64,000 nucleotides of DNA, taken from Strigamia acuminata (taxonomy: Eukaryota > Arthropoda > Chilopoda > Geophilomorpha > Linotaeniidae). A program made the position numbers and the translations under genes. The stretch is taken from positions 5,894,186 to 5,958,185 of the forward strand of contig OX442317.1 of NCBI GenBank assembly GCA_949358305.1. The letters are read 5' to 3'. Within the stretch, counting starts at the first letter, position 1, and each line of letters starts with the position of its first letter. Below the pieces are notes generated by a model that saw only the letters and a program-made list of their open reading frames with translations, was not told the origin of the DNA and searched no databases. Of the stretch, positions 56,151-64,000 are shown one piece after another.

Positions 56151-57120
56151 GTGATTCATGCAAAACTCGTTTGCTTTCGTATTAGCATGATTTGGCGTCG
56201 ACTGAGTAACTATTTTTTTTTTAATTTTAATTTTTGAAAGATAAACATTTATTAAATTGGGTTTCAGTGTGGGATTCAATGAATATGCTTCCTGCTGGCA
56301 TTCAGCAAGGAAACATATTCTTTTGGCCCGGTAGTTGTTGATGTCTAAGACGTCATTTGACCCAATATGGATCATTCTATATTAAGTTATCAGTGTTTTT
56401 CATTTATTCGCTCTGATATCCTTATATTCGGATATTATTCTGTTATTTATCATATTTTCAATATGTTTTATCGTTTAGCAATGTTTAGATTAATTAATTA
56501 CGTTAATATGTCGTGTTTTGATTAATCAGTGCTTAAATGCACAATGCACTATTCTTTTGTTATGTTTAGCACTAAGCACATTGCTGTGGTTATCAATGTC
56601 TTATTTATAATGTTCTATTCCGCCACTAGTTGGCGTTCACTTTGATATTACTGTATCCAATATGGCGACTTGCAGGTCATGCAAGCTTTACTGCTTTTCT
56701 CCATCAAATAATGGACACTTATTGTAAGTTTTACTTTAGCTATTAAAGCATTTATTATTTTATATAACTGTGCACGTTATTATAAGTGCACAGCACCGTT
56801 TCCGTCGTTATTTTACGGCTACGCACGTCGTGAAGACGTCGCTCCGATATCGTCGCATTCACGCACAAAGTGCGACGCCATTATTGTTTCAAGACATCGT
56901 TTTTTTGTCGCTTTGCACGATATGTCGTGCAAATATTCGCCCCCCTGCTACAAGTTACGACGACAAATACAACATGCAGAAGTGAAGCCTCAGTACTGTT
57001 TAACTAACATATTGATAAATACTACTAAAAGCATTCAGGTAAATAGTAATTGTTTTTAAGGGATTTGCAAGCTTTACTGTATACTCTATTTTCTACATCT
57101 CAATGATCAGGATTTGATTT
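56151..57120. other. no gene recognised
   Basis: AT-rich, with short internal inverted motifs (gtgcacgttattataagtgc at about 56,771). No supported exon. May contain the missing 5' part of the acyltransferase-like relic, but I could not identify it. Confidence 0.3.
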
Positions 57121-57174
57121 TATTTGACATTTTCCGTTACTTTCATAATAACATTTAATATTGGGGTCAAATTG

Positions 57175-57370
57175 ATCAATTTCCCATACAAATTGATCAA
57201 TTTTCTATACGACTTGATCAATTTTCTATACGACTTGATCAATTTTCTATACGACTTGATCAATTTTCTATACGACTTGATCAATTTTCTATACGACTTG
57301 ATCAATTTTCCAAATGAATTGATCAATTTTTCAAATGAATTGATAAATTTTCCAAATGAATTGAATATTG
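57175..57370. repeat. 21-bp minisatellite
   Basis: Unit aattttctatacgacttgat (plus c), five to six tight copies, with related aattttccaaatgaattgat units on the right. Both strands are open through it and give repetitive peptides, which I do not treat as genes. Confidence 0.9.
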
Positions 57371-57399
57371 CATATGAACTGTATTTGAATATAACACCA

Positions 57400-58314
57400 T
57401 TTGAATACACCATTATGTTGCTGCAGTTGAACATTGGGATTGGGAATTTCTGCAGCGGTATTTGTTACTTCTACATTTATCGATGCATTACTTACTATAC
57501 TTTTATGATCTTCCTGCAACCTCAATCCTTTTTTCATCCGAGTACCGGTAAGTAATTAATTAATTAATTACTAAGTTTCAATAGAATTTAATTTGGTTTT
57601 GTTTTGCTTTAGTTCCATGGACAAACAAATGCAACACTTCAAGCGAGGCGGGTCTTACGTGCTTGGAGTAATGACAGGGTACGTGTTATCCCAAATGAAC
57701 GAGGCGCCGTTTTTAATGAACAAGGTTTTTGTTTTTAGATAATTACTGAGATCTTTTTTGGCAATAGATGGATGGATGGTTGCAAGTGTGTGCAATCTCA
57801 GCGTGCTGTTTGGATTTTACGAGTTTATTTCGCGTGGTAGCAGTCCATCGATAGCGGAAAGATGTTCCTACAGCGTGTTGTCGAGGACGGCTTGGATCGT
57901 ATTGGCGTGCAAATGGAGTTATGGAGGTATTGCAACGATATTATTCGGCATAATGCGGCGGAAAGTAAAGAAAAGTTTGTTTTAGGACACGTCGATTCAG
58001 TTTTGTCTCGGAGAATTTTTCTTCCATTAGGAAGATTAACGTATTGCGTTTACATTTTACATTATAACATGTTGATAATGTTTTATACATCGGGGCAGAG
58101 TACATTCAATTATAATATTTGGATAGCCGTGAGTTTTGATTATTTTATAAAATAATTGCTGTTATTTTTTTTATTTTTTTTGTTTTTATTATAGTTAATT
58201 ATTTATTTTGGAATTCTCATTTCGTCGTACGCGTTGTCGGTGCCATTTTGTCTAGTGTTTGAATTACCCGTTCTGAAACTGGAGAAATTATTGCTCACAG
58301 TAATGCATCTATAA
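57400..58314 (+). pseudogene. nrf-6-like acyltransferase-3 membrane protein, 3' part, damaged
   Basis: C-terminal half of a multi-pass acyltransferase of the nose-resistant-to-fluoxetine (nrf-6) group. Exons: about 57,429-57,547 (needs a frame change to read LGLGISAAVFV then YDLPATSILFSS); 57,612-57,723 (YVLGVMTGYVLSQMNEAPFL); about 57,757-57,925 (DGWMVASVCNLSVLFGFYEF, SRTAWIVLACKWSYGG); then a 56-nt intron to about 57,982 (HVDSVLSRRIFLPLGRLTYC then VYILHYNMLIMFY); and 58,195-58,314 (ISSYALSVPFCLVFELPVLK, stop 58,314). The downstream exons join cleanly, but the first ones need frame shifts and the N-terminal extracellular domain is missing in this window, so I call it a probable pseudogene; sequencing indels are an alternative. 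Confidence 0.6.
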
Positions 58315-58319
58315 TTGGT

Positions 58320-58940
58320 TTGATAGCATGCAGTTCGTTTAATTTATCTTTCTTTGCTGAAATGCTCTCCTACATTCGGTCTAAGATCTACCCTTCTGTC
58401 ATCTATGCATCTCAGTTCTGGAATTCTACTTCCAACCGTTTTAAATTCCAAGTTACCACTGCTTATAACTTAGTACTTCGCACTGCCTTCAAATTGCCTG
58501 GCATGACTCATATCACCCCTTATTACAATAAGCTAAACATTATGACGCTGGCTAACCTCCTTCTCCTAAATGACCTCACTTCTCTGGCTGACGTCATTCG
58601 GAACCCAGATCATCCCGCTCGGGCCATCGTCAAATTCTATCACTCTGACACTGAGACTCGCTCTACTCGTCGACACAAGTTTGAAGTGAATACCAACCTT
58701 TCATCATATCTCGCAAATTCGTATCCCTACCGATGCCTCTCGGATTGGAATGATCTCCCCACAGACATCCGTTCATCAGTGCTCGAATGCTCAGCCTCGC
58801 GCTGCCAACACCATTGTAAACATATGCATAAACGTTTGCGTACGCACCTTCTTAAAGTTCAGAAGAATATATAATCGTATTGTCTTTAACTTGTATTTTA
58901 CTCCATGGGAGTGTTGAAATAAATAATAATAATGTTAAAT
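58320..58940 (+). mobile_element. 5'-truncated non-LTR retrotransposon (LINE) 3' end
   Basis: A 184-codon frame (58,320-58,874) encodes the terminal part of a LINE ORF2: YIRSKIYPSVIYASQFWNST, NLVLRTAFKLPGMTHITPYY, and the C-terminal YPYRCLSDWNDLPTDIRSSV, a layout common downstream of the reverse transcriptase domain. The catalytic domain is absent. The element ends in an aataaataataataatg tail near 58,920-58,936. It begins only a few bases after the stop of the acyltransferase relic, so it appears inserted in that gene's 3' end. Clade (CR1/Jockey-like) not resolved. Confidence 0.8.
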
Positions 58941-59700
58941 TAAATTTGTAGCTTAGAATTAATTAAATTAGATGAGATTGCGATGCTGTTAACGTGTAGA
59001 TTTCAGGGTGTTCAGGCAGTGCATGTTTACGTCACCTTCGTGCATATGGTAGCGCGTGATCTGCGACAGCTAGTCTGGAAAGGACGACGAAACAATTAGT
59101 TTAACTCTGAATGAAACGTTTTTTATCTAACAGCAGTCTGACCGACATTCTGCCATGGTAAGTCTTTTGTCACTTTTCGATCATTATCAAAGTTTTGTCT
59201 GTACTATTCAACATAAAAAAATTTAATATTACATACATAGTTTCTTATAACATCAATTTTTTTTAGTTTTTAGCTGATTATAACAACTTTAGGTGATTTT
59301 ATACAATTTATTGCAAGTTAATTTGGTTGAATAGAATCACATTGTTATTTACTCTGTGTCTTACCATGTACCACACACTGGACTTGATTCAGAAATCATT
59401 TTTGACCTTCTGGACATATTTTGTTCTAGAAAACGTCACATTTCGTATTCAAACTTCAATATCTCAGTAAAAAGAATGAGAAAAGAAAATTAAAACATTT
59501 CTCACTACGAGGACAAATGAGATCAATTAATTTTAATTTAGACGGTGATATTAAACCAGATTTAAAGGTTCACCGACCATCTCTGCATTTTTAATAGTTC
59601 ACTAACAACTTATCAGGTAAAATGACGTAGAAATATAAAGAGAAATTTTCGGTTATGCGATTTCGATTTCAAATAGGCGAAACGGCTCTGCATGCACTTT
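58941..59700. other. non-coding, duplicated flank of the antistasin-like cluster
   Basis: Contains patches similar to 55,290-55,520 and 62,380-62,500 (attaatttggttgaa, acattggacttg, ttgttctagaaaac), i.e. the 3' flank of the cysteine-rich gene copies. No exon recognised. Confidence 0.5.
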
Positions 59701-59714
59701 AAAAAACATTGAAA

Positions 59715-59860
59715 ATGAAAGGGAAAAATTTGCAATTTTTCCTTCGACTATTTCTATTGTTTGTATTCACTGGAAGAGGTTTGGATTAGACTTTAACAGC
59801 CATCTGGTGTATTGTTCGTTTGTCAATATCAGTAACGATGGTTACAGATTTTGATCTTAT
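59715..59860 (+). pseudogene. possible small secreted peptide relic, second copy (leader only)
   Basis: ATG at 59,715 opens MKGKNLQFFLRLFLLF, a good signal-peptide-like leader matching the starts at 55,972 and 61,268. One extra T relative to the 61,268 copy shifts the frame, and the sequence then departs at 'ggattagactttaacagcc', a segment also found at 62,190 and 62,925. Truncated by rearrangement. Confidence 0.35.
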
Positions 59861-59879
59861 ATACATTAACACTTAAAAT

Positions 59880-60863
59880 TAATTTTGAACAAATATAACA
59901 AAACATACGGCAGCAGTGACATTCTTGCATCCATTCGAATCCATGTAGGATAAACAATTGTTTGGACACACTTCTTTCGGGGGACAAAATGGTCGGCCTA
60001 AAACACATTTTTCACTTTTAAAACTAACGTAGAATCAAATTATAGGCACTTACATTCTCTTACGGGATAACAAGGCGCCTTTAAGCATTTAATATCGACA
60101 AGCACGCATTCTTGACCAGCTTCACATGCCATCTTTCTATATTTACAATAAAAAATTAAATTGCCTTCTGGAAAGAGTTTCTAAACGAACCTTCAGACAT
60201 GGATTTTCAAAAAATTAATTTAAAATAATTCAATTAGATTACGATCTCACTATTTTTCTTGTCGCATTGTGGGAACGCAGTTAGGAGCGTATTTCATCAA
60301 AGGGCATGGCGGCCCACCTATAGTTAGGAGTTTGGAAATGTGATGCTTTGAAATAGGTATGTAATATATTATGACTGTGATTTTCCACTATTACCACGAT
60401 CGTGGTAATAGTGGAAAATCACTTGTGCAGTTTGGTGGAGTTTCAGGAACGTGATGTAAAACACATTCTGTGTCGGCGCCACATTTTACAGTCTGAAAAA
60501 ATAAAATAATAGTAATTCTCAGTTTGTGACGGTCAAATGCTGTGATGTAACCTACGGAGCAGGGATTTGGAAAGGTTTTTTGGTTGCAACATTCGAGGTT
60601 GTCTCGGTTAAAAATTTTGTAGCACGTGTCAGCGGATTCGTCAGAACCAACTTTGAAATCTGGAATAAAAATAACGATAATGTAATTTTAAAAAAAAAAT
60701 AATTGTTTTTTTGAGAATTTCCGTTTTAGAATCAAAAATGTAAAAATAAATAAATAAATAAATAGACGAAGTTTTTGCTTAAATTTTTTGAATTCATGTC
60801 GTAAAAGTCGTGTATATTCTTACCATTGCACAAAACAATAAATACCAGCAGAACAAGCTTCAT
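59880..60863 (-). pseudogene. antistasin-like cysteine-rich secreted protein, copy B, probably broken
   Basis: Most complete copy. Signal peptide exon MKLVLLVFIVLCNG (start 60,863); exon 2 with DTCYKIFNRDNLECCNQKTF (60.55-60.66 kb); exon 3 KCGADTECVLHHVPETPPNC; exon 4 GPPCPLMKYAPNCVP; exon 5 CEAGQECVLVDIKCLKAPCY plus PVREC; exon 6 CPPKEVCPNNCLSYMDSNGC. The cysteine pattern suggests a secreted protease inhibitor or similar. Defects: one base is missing after GCK relative to copies A and C (GCKK becomes GCKN and the frame is lost), and the exon 4-exon 5 junction gives a stop with the best donor. A perfect 46-bp palindrome sits at the exon 3 donor. Confidence 0.6.
60377..60422. repeat. perfect 46-bp palindrome
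   Basis: gtgattttccactattacca + cgatcg + tggtaatagtggaaaatcac reads identically on both strands over 46 bases, no loop, centre cgatcg. It begins at what would be the GT donor of exon 3 in copy B of the cysteine-rich gene (exon sequence acaa|gtgatt). Confidence 0.97.
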
Positions 60864-60879
60864 GTTGATTATTCTCTAG

Positions 60880-61267
60880 TTTTCTAGAAGAGTATGCAAA
60901 TTTTGCGACGTGACTTTGAATTATACACCTAAAATCTCGTGCTCAGGTGAGTTTATTTCACATTTACAGGTGGAAAGCTAATTTTCTTTTGTCAAATCAC
61001 AAAACAGTATTTTGCGTCAATGCAATGCGGTGAAGTGAATCATAATAATTACGGTATATCTCGTTTTTGAAAAATTATTAGCATATTGGAAATTTTGTGT
61101 TTTTTAATTGCATTAATTTTATTTTGCAGTGATACACTTTTGGTCCACGACCTCGGCGCTTTTGATTACTTGACAACAACTTATTAGGTAAAATGATCGC
61201 GAAATCATTGAACTTTCTTGTTATGCAATTTTATTTACCGATAAGCACTGCAAACACCAAAAAAAAA
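60880..61267. other. non-coding, duplicate of 55,680-55,970
   Basis: Right of copy B. From about 60,980 (ttttcttttgtcaaatcaca) to 61,267 this matches 55,683-55,971 with roughly 85-90% identity by eye, including ttttgcagtgatacactttt and gtccacgacctcggcg. It is likely the 5' flank of the small peptide relics. Confidence 0.65.
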
Positions 61268-61495
61268 ATGGACGGGAAGAATTGACAATTTCTCTTTAAT
61301 GTATTTCTATTATTTGTAGTCACTGGAAGAGGTTTGAATGCGGCGGATGAGCGATCCACTACGGCTTCAGGTTCCGAGGCATTTGAAGAATTGCTTAGGT
61401 TTTTCCGTCGAGAAATCTCCATAGGGATATCATTTCTGCAGAAAACGTTTACAGGGTATTTTTCAATGTCAATAAATGTAGAAATGATCAATATT
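61268..61495 (+). pseudogene. possible small secreted peptide relic, third copy
   Basis: ATG 61,268 opens MDGKN then a TGA stop, then in the same frame QFLFNVFLLFVVTGRG, LNAADERSTTASGSEAFEEL and LRFFRREISIGISFLQK. If the TGA is read as a mutated TTG/TGG (as in the other copies), this is a leader of about 22 residues plus a mature peptide with a basic amphipathic end. Compared with copy A, several changes are conservative (E/D, I/V, L/V), but replacement changes outnumber silent ones and the opposite strand is open too, so selection on this frame is unproven. Confidence 0.35.
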
Positions 61496-61559
61496 TGTTT
61501 TAATTAATATCTTTCTTTATTGTAGAGTTGGGTTGCCGTGGTTTAACTCTGGGTCCAGG

Positions 61560-62640
61560 TCACCGTAGTAAGTTTTTTGTGACATTTTCATTCTAAATAG
61601 CAATTCGTTCATTTTCATTAATACGATAATTCTAGACAAAGTTTTGACTATACTATTCACCTTAAAAAAAAATTAATATCACACGCATGGTCTTTTTTAA
61701 AAAAATATATTTTTTTGAATTGTTATTTGATTTTAACAACTTATTTAATTTATTTCAAGTTAATTTCATTTAATTTGATTACATTCCGCCATTAGGAATA
61801 TTTATTTGTAGCAATTAATTCATTTTTATTATTACGATAATTGAAGACAAAACGTGAAAAAATTCCTATTGAGTAGTTATTCGACCGCTCTGTTGTTTAC
61901 ATTTATTGATTTTATTCTACAATTAATTCTGTGGATTTACATTTCGGATAACTTTTAAGACCTCTGCTTGATTCACCCAACGTGAAAATTTTAAAACATC
62001 CGAGCACAAAAACCGAACGAAACTACATCCATTCAGAATACAAACATTCAAAATCACAATTCCAATTTGAATCCTTACAATTTGATGGTGAGTTTCTCTT
62101 AGTTTTTTATTTGTTGACATAACGGCAGATTTTGTTAATGCAGTGCAGGGCAGTGAAAGATCATAAATATATTTCACTTATCTGTGGGGATTAGACTTTA
62201 ACAGCCATCTGATATATTTTTTGTTTGTCAATATCAGTAACGTTGGTTACAGATGTTAGATCTATCAAATATATATATTTTTTTTGGAAATGACTTTTTG
62301 ATGTTACGTGCGCATTGACTCACTCATTCGTGCATTTTATGCTTTAGTGTTTCTGAATTTTCTCGAGTTTTCAGTGCATTATGATGATTTTATTGAATTC
62401 ATTTCAAATTAATTTGGTTTAACGGTATCGGTCTCGGTCCCGTATACATTCTGCGATTGGAGGACAAGGACATACTTTGTTCTAGAAAACAAAAAAAAAT
62501 GCATACCGTAATTAATCGATTTCTCATTTCTAATTCAAACTTTAATATCTCCATTTTCTATGAATGAATGACAAAAAAAATGAAAATCTTTCTCACCACG
62601 CAGGCATCTGTAAAGCAAACAATATGAAAATATACATTAA
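61560..62640. other. non-coding with duplicated segments
   Basis: AT-rich. 62,160-62,360 is repeated at 62,900-63,090 (tatttcacttatctgtgggg, gatatattttt, cagtaacgttggttacagat). 62,390-62,560 resembles 55,355-55,560. No exon supported; a minus frame at 61,923-62,177 has no known domain. Confidence 0.5.
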
Positions 62641-62649
62641 CACTTAAAA

Positions 62650-62905
62650 TTGATTTTGCACAAATAACAAAACATACGGCAGCGGTCACACTTCTTGCAT
62701 CCGTTCGAATCCATGTAGGACAAACAATTCTTTGGACACACTTCTTCCGGGGGACAAATTGGTCGGCCTAAAACACATTTTTCACTTTTAAAACTAACAG
62801 TAGTATCAAATTATAGCAACTTACATTCTATTACGGGTTAACAAGGCGCCTTTAAGCATTTAACATCGACAAGCACGCATTCTTGACCAGCTTCACATGC
62901 ATATA
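62650..62905 (-). pseudogene. antistasin-like cysteine-rich gene, copy C, broken
   Basis: Two exons remain. The upstream one (about 62,827-62,903) encodes CEAGQECVLVDVKCLKAPC and then TAA where copy B has a tyrosine codon, a premature stop. The downstream one (about 62,650-62,769) encodes CPPEEVCPKNCLSYMDSNGC and KKCDRCRMFCYLC. The signal peptide exon and exons 2-4 are absent; upstream sequence switches to a copy of 62,160-62,290. Clearly a relic of the same family as 55,461 and 59,880. Confidence 0.7.
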
Positions 62906-63198
62906 TTTCACTTATCTGTGGGGATTAGACTTTAACAGCCATCTGATATATTTTTCGTTTGTCAATATCAGTAACGTTGGTTACAGATGTTAGATCTATC
63001 AAATATATATTTTTTCTTTTGGAAATGACTTTGATTTTATGTGTGCGTTGACTGACTCATTCGTGCATTTTATGCTTTAGTGTTTCTGAGTTTTTCGGAA
63101 ATAATTGAAGATAATTCCGACATTAGTTATAATAAATTTACGGATATGTTATTTAAAATATTAAAAAATTAAAAATTTTAAAATATTAAATTTTAGGT

Positions 63199-63715
63199 AT
63201 GGCTGCAAACGTTAGGGAAGATGATAATAATATTCAGTAAGTTAGCTTAGTGTAATTTTATGTTACTTTATAAATTTTTTTTATTGATTTTTAGATGTGA
63301 TTGTGGAGCATTCATCTTACAATCGGATTTTCCCGATAACTTTTGGACCGAAATTTCTCTTGGCCTAATTTGCAGTGAGTGTAAAACGCAAATCACATTT
63401 GAGGTAAGTTTTTTTTATTAATTTTAATTGTACTAATTAATTAATACATTTACTTTTTTTTAGTTGGAGCACTCCACAATTAAAAGCGTTTCGACTGGAA
63501 TCAAAACAAACTCGTTGAAACATGATCTTCAAAATATTCACGTAATGTGTATTCTGAATCGTGGATTGGAAGTTAATGGCGAGATACACAACGAGATAAA
63601 CAGCGATTTAATTCAGCAGTTGATTATCTCAAATCTGCCAGATCGGTTTTTAGAGTACAAACCGAAGAAGATAACACTGACCGAATTGGGCTATTTTCTT
63701 TCGTGGTTTCTGTAG
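63199..63715 (+). pseudogene. partial XPC copy joined to a CxC..CxxC module, truncated by an LTR
   Basis: Three exons join in frame: 63,199-63,236 (MAANVREDDNNI), 63,295-63,403 (CDCGAFILQSDF, ... LICSECKTQI; a possible zinc-binding CxC/CxxC pair) and 63,464-63,715. The last has [45 protein letters not shown], matching the XPC transglutaminase-like domain at 41,500-41,680 at protein and near-DNA level (24 identical bases around gagataaacagcgatttaat). The match stops exactly where an LTR begins at 63,711; the final codons CTG TAG are completed by LTR sequence. 132 codons total; a duplicate fragment, probably non-functional. Confidence 0.65.
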
Positions 63716-64000
63716 CATCGTAAATAAAGGACAACTTCATTGCTTGAACGCTAGCTAACTTCTGTTTAATGTACTCTATGACCTTGCACTCGGCCTTGCG
63801 CCTCGCGCCCTCTATCGGTTACATTTAACAACACTACATCCCTCCCCTTGTCCGGAGTACAACAACAATCAAGAACAATTCGATAAACATTCAATTTGAC
63901 AACAATAATTCGACACCAAAACAATAATTAATAAAATTCGACAATCAATAAGTTCTATCACAATTCAGTATATAGTTCACAGTTTCACTTTTTTCTCTTC
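63711..64000 (-). mobile_element. LTR retrotransposon 3' end (LTR plus polypurine tract), runs off window
   Basis: The LTR is 63,711-63,838: it starts TGTAGCATCG and ends ACACTACA, i.e. TG...CA with 5-bp inverted ends TGTAG/CTACA, 128 bp. Immediately right of it tccctccccttgtcc reads on the minus strand as a polypurine tract (aaggggaggga), so this is the 3' LTR of an element on the minus strand whose body lies to the right (63,839 onward, AC-rich). A short LTR with this tract suggests a Ty3/gypsy-type element; no coding domain is visible in the remaining 160 bp. Confidence 0.75.

Noticed and set aside
57120-57555. Open frames with KLIKSYR / INFLYDL repeats
   Set aside because: By-product of a 21-bp minisatellite (period divisible by three) open on both strands.

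Overview
The window is animal nuclear DNA, not bacterial. Genes are split by many short AT-rich introns with GT..AG borders, intergenic gaps are small, and the proteins are metazoan (CKAP5/mini spindles, Twinkle, Lin-7, a TIF1/bonus-type TRIM protein, TRAF6, SDHAF2, Ncd-type kinesin-14, XPC, harmonin, a Tre1/moody-like GPCR). This set fits an arthropod-like invertebrate best; a basal hexapod such as a springtail would suit the compact introns and the NACHT-LRR gene, but that placement is inference.

Layout. 1-1,050: two tandem copies of a long fold-back repeat. 2,016-11,680 (-): CKAP5/Msps, with minisatellites in two introns. 12,348-15,649 (-): mitochondrial helicase Twinkle, with a 41-bp minisatellite in one intron; it is divergent from Lin-7 (15,908-16,932, +). 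17,288-20,787 (-): TIF1/bonus. 21,684-24,808 (+): TRAF6, apparently with two alternative first exons. 24,928-25,512: hairpins, an inverted repeat and a 5S-rRNA-like sequence. 25,803-29,639 (-): NACHT-LRR receptor. 30,674-31,333 (+): SDHAF2. 32,134-34,119 (-): LDLRAD3-like receptor with an Ig region. 34,613-36,955 (+): kinesin-14. 37,515-38,570 (+) and 38,859-40,387 (-): a half RhoGAP domain protein and a small DH-PH RhoGEF, tail to tail. 40,918-43,693 (+): XPC. 43,902-52,208 (-): harmonin, with a MITE-like element and a minisatellite in its introns. 53,101-54,447 (-): GPCR.

From about 54.9 kb the character changes to decayed and duplicated DNA: a GC-rich insert, three broken copies of a cysteine-rich antistasin-like gene, three relics of a possible small secreted peptide, a damaged nrf-6-like acyltransferase followed by a 5'-truncated LINE, and a fragment copy of XPC truncated by an LTR retrotransposon that runs off the right edge.

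Functional themes: spindle microtubules (CKAP5, Ncd), innate immune signalling (TRAF6, NLR), PDZ scaffolds (Lin-7, harmonin), Rho control (RhoGAP-like, RhoGEF), mitochondria (Twinkle, SDHAF2) and DNA repair (XPC). Adjacent genes look like ordinary, separately transcribed eukaryotic neighbours; nothing suggests an operon. Products were assigned by recognising domains and by manual splice joining; exon borders are by eye and approximate unless stated.
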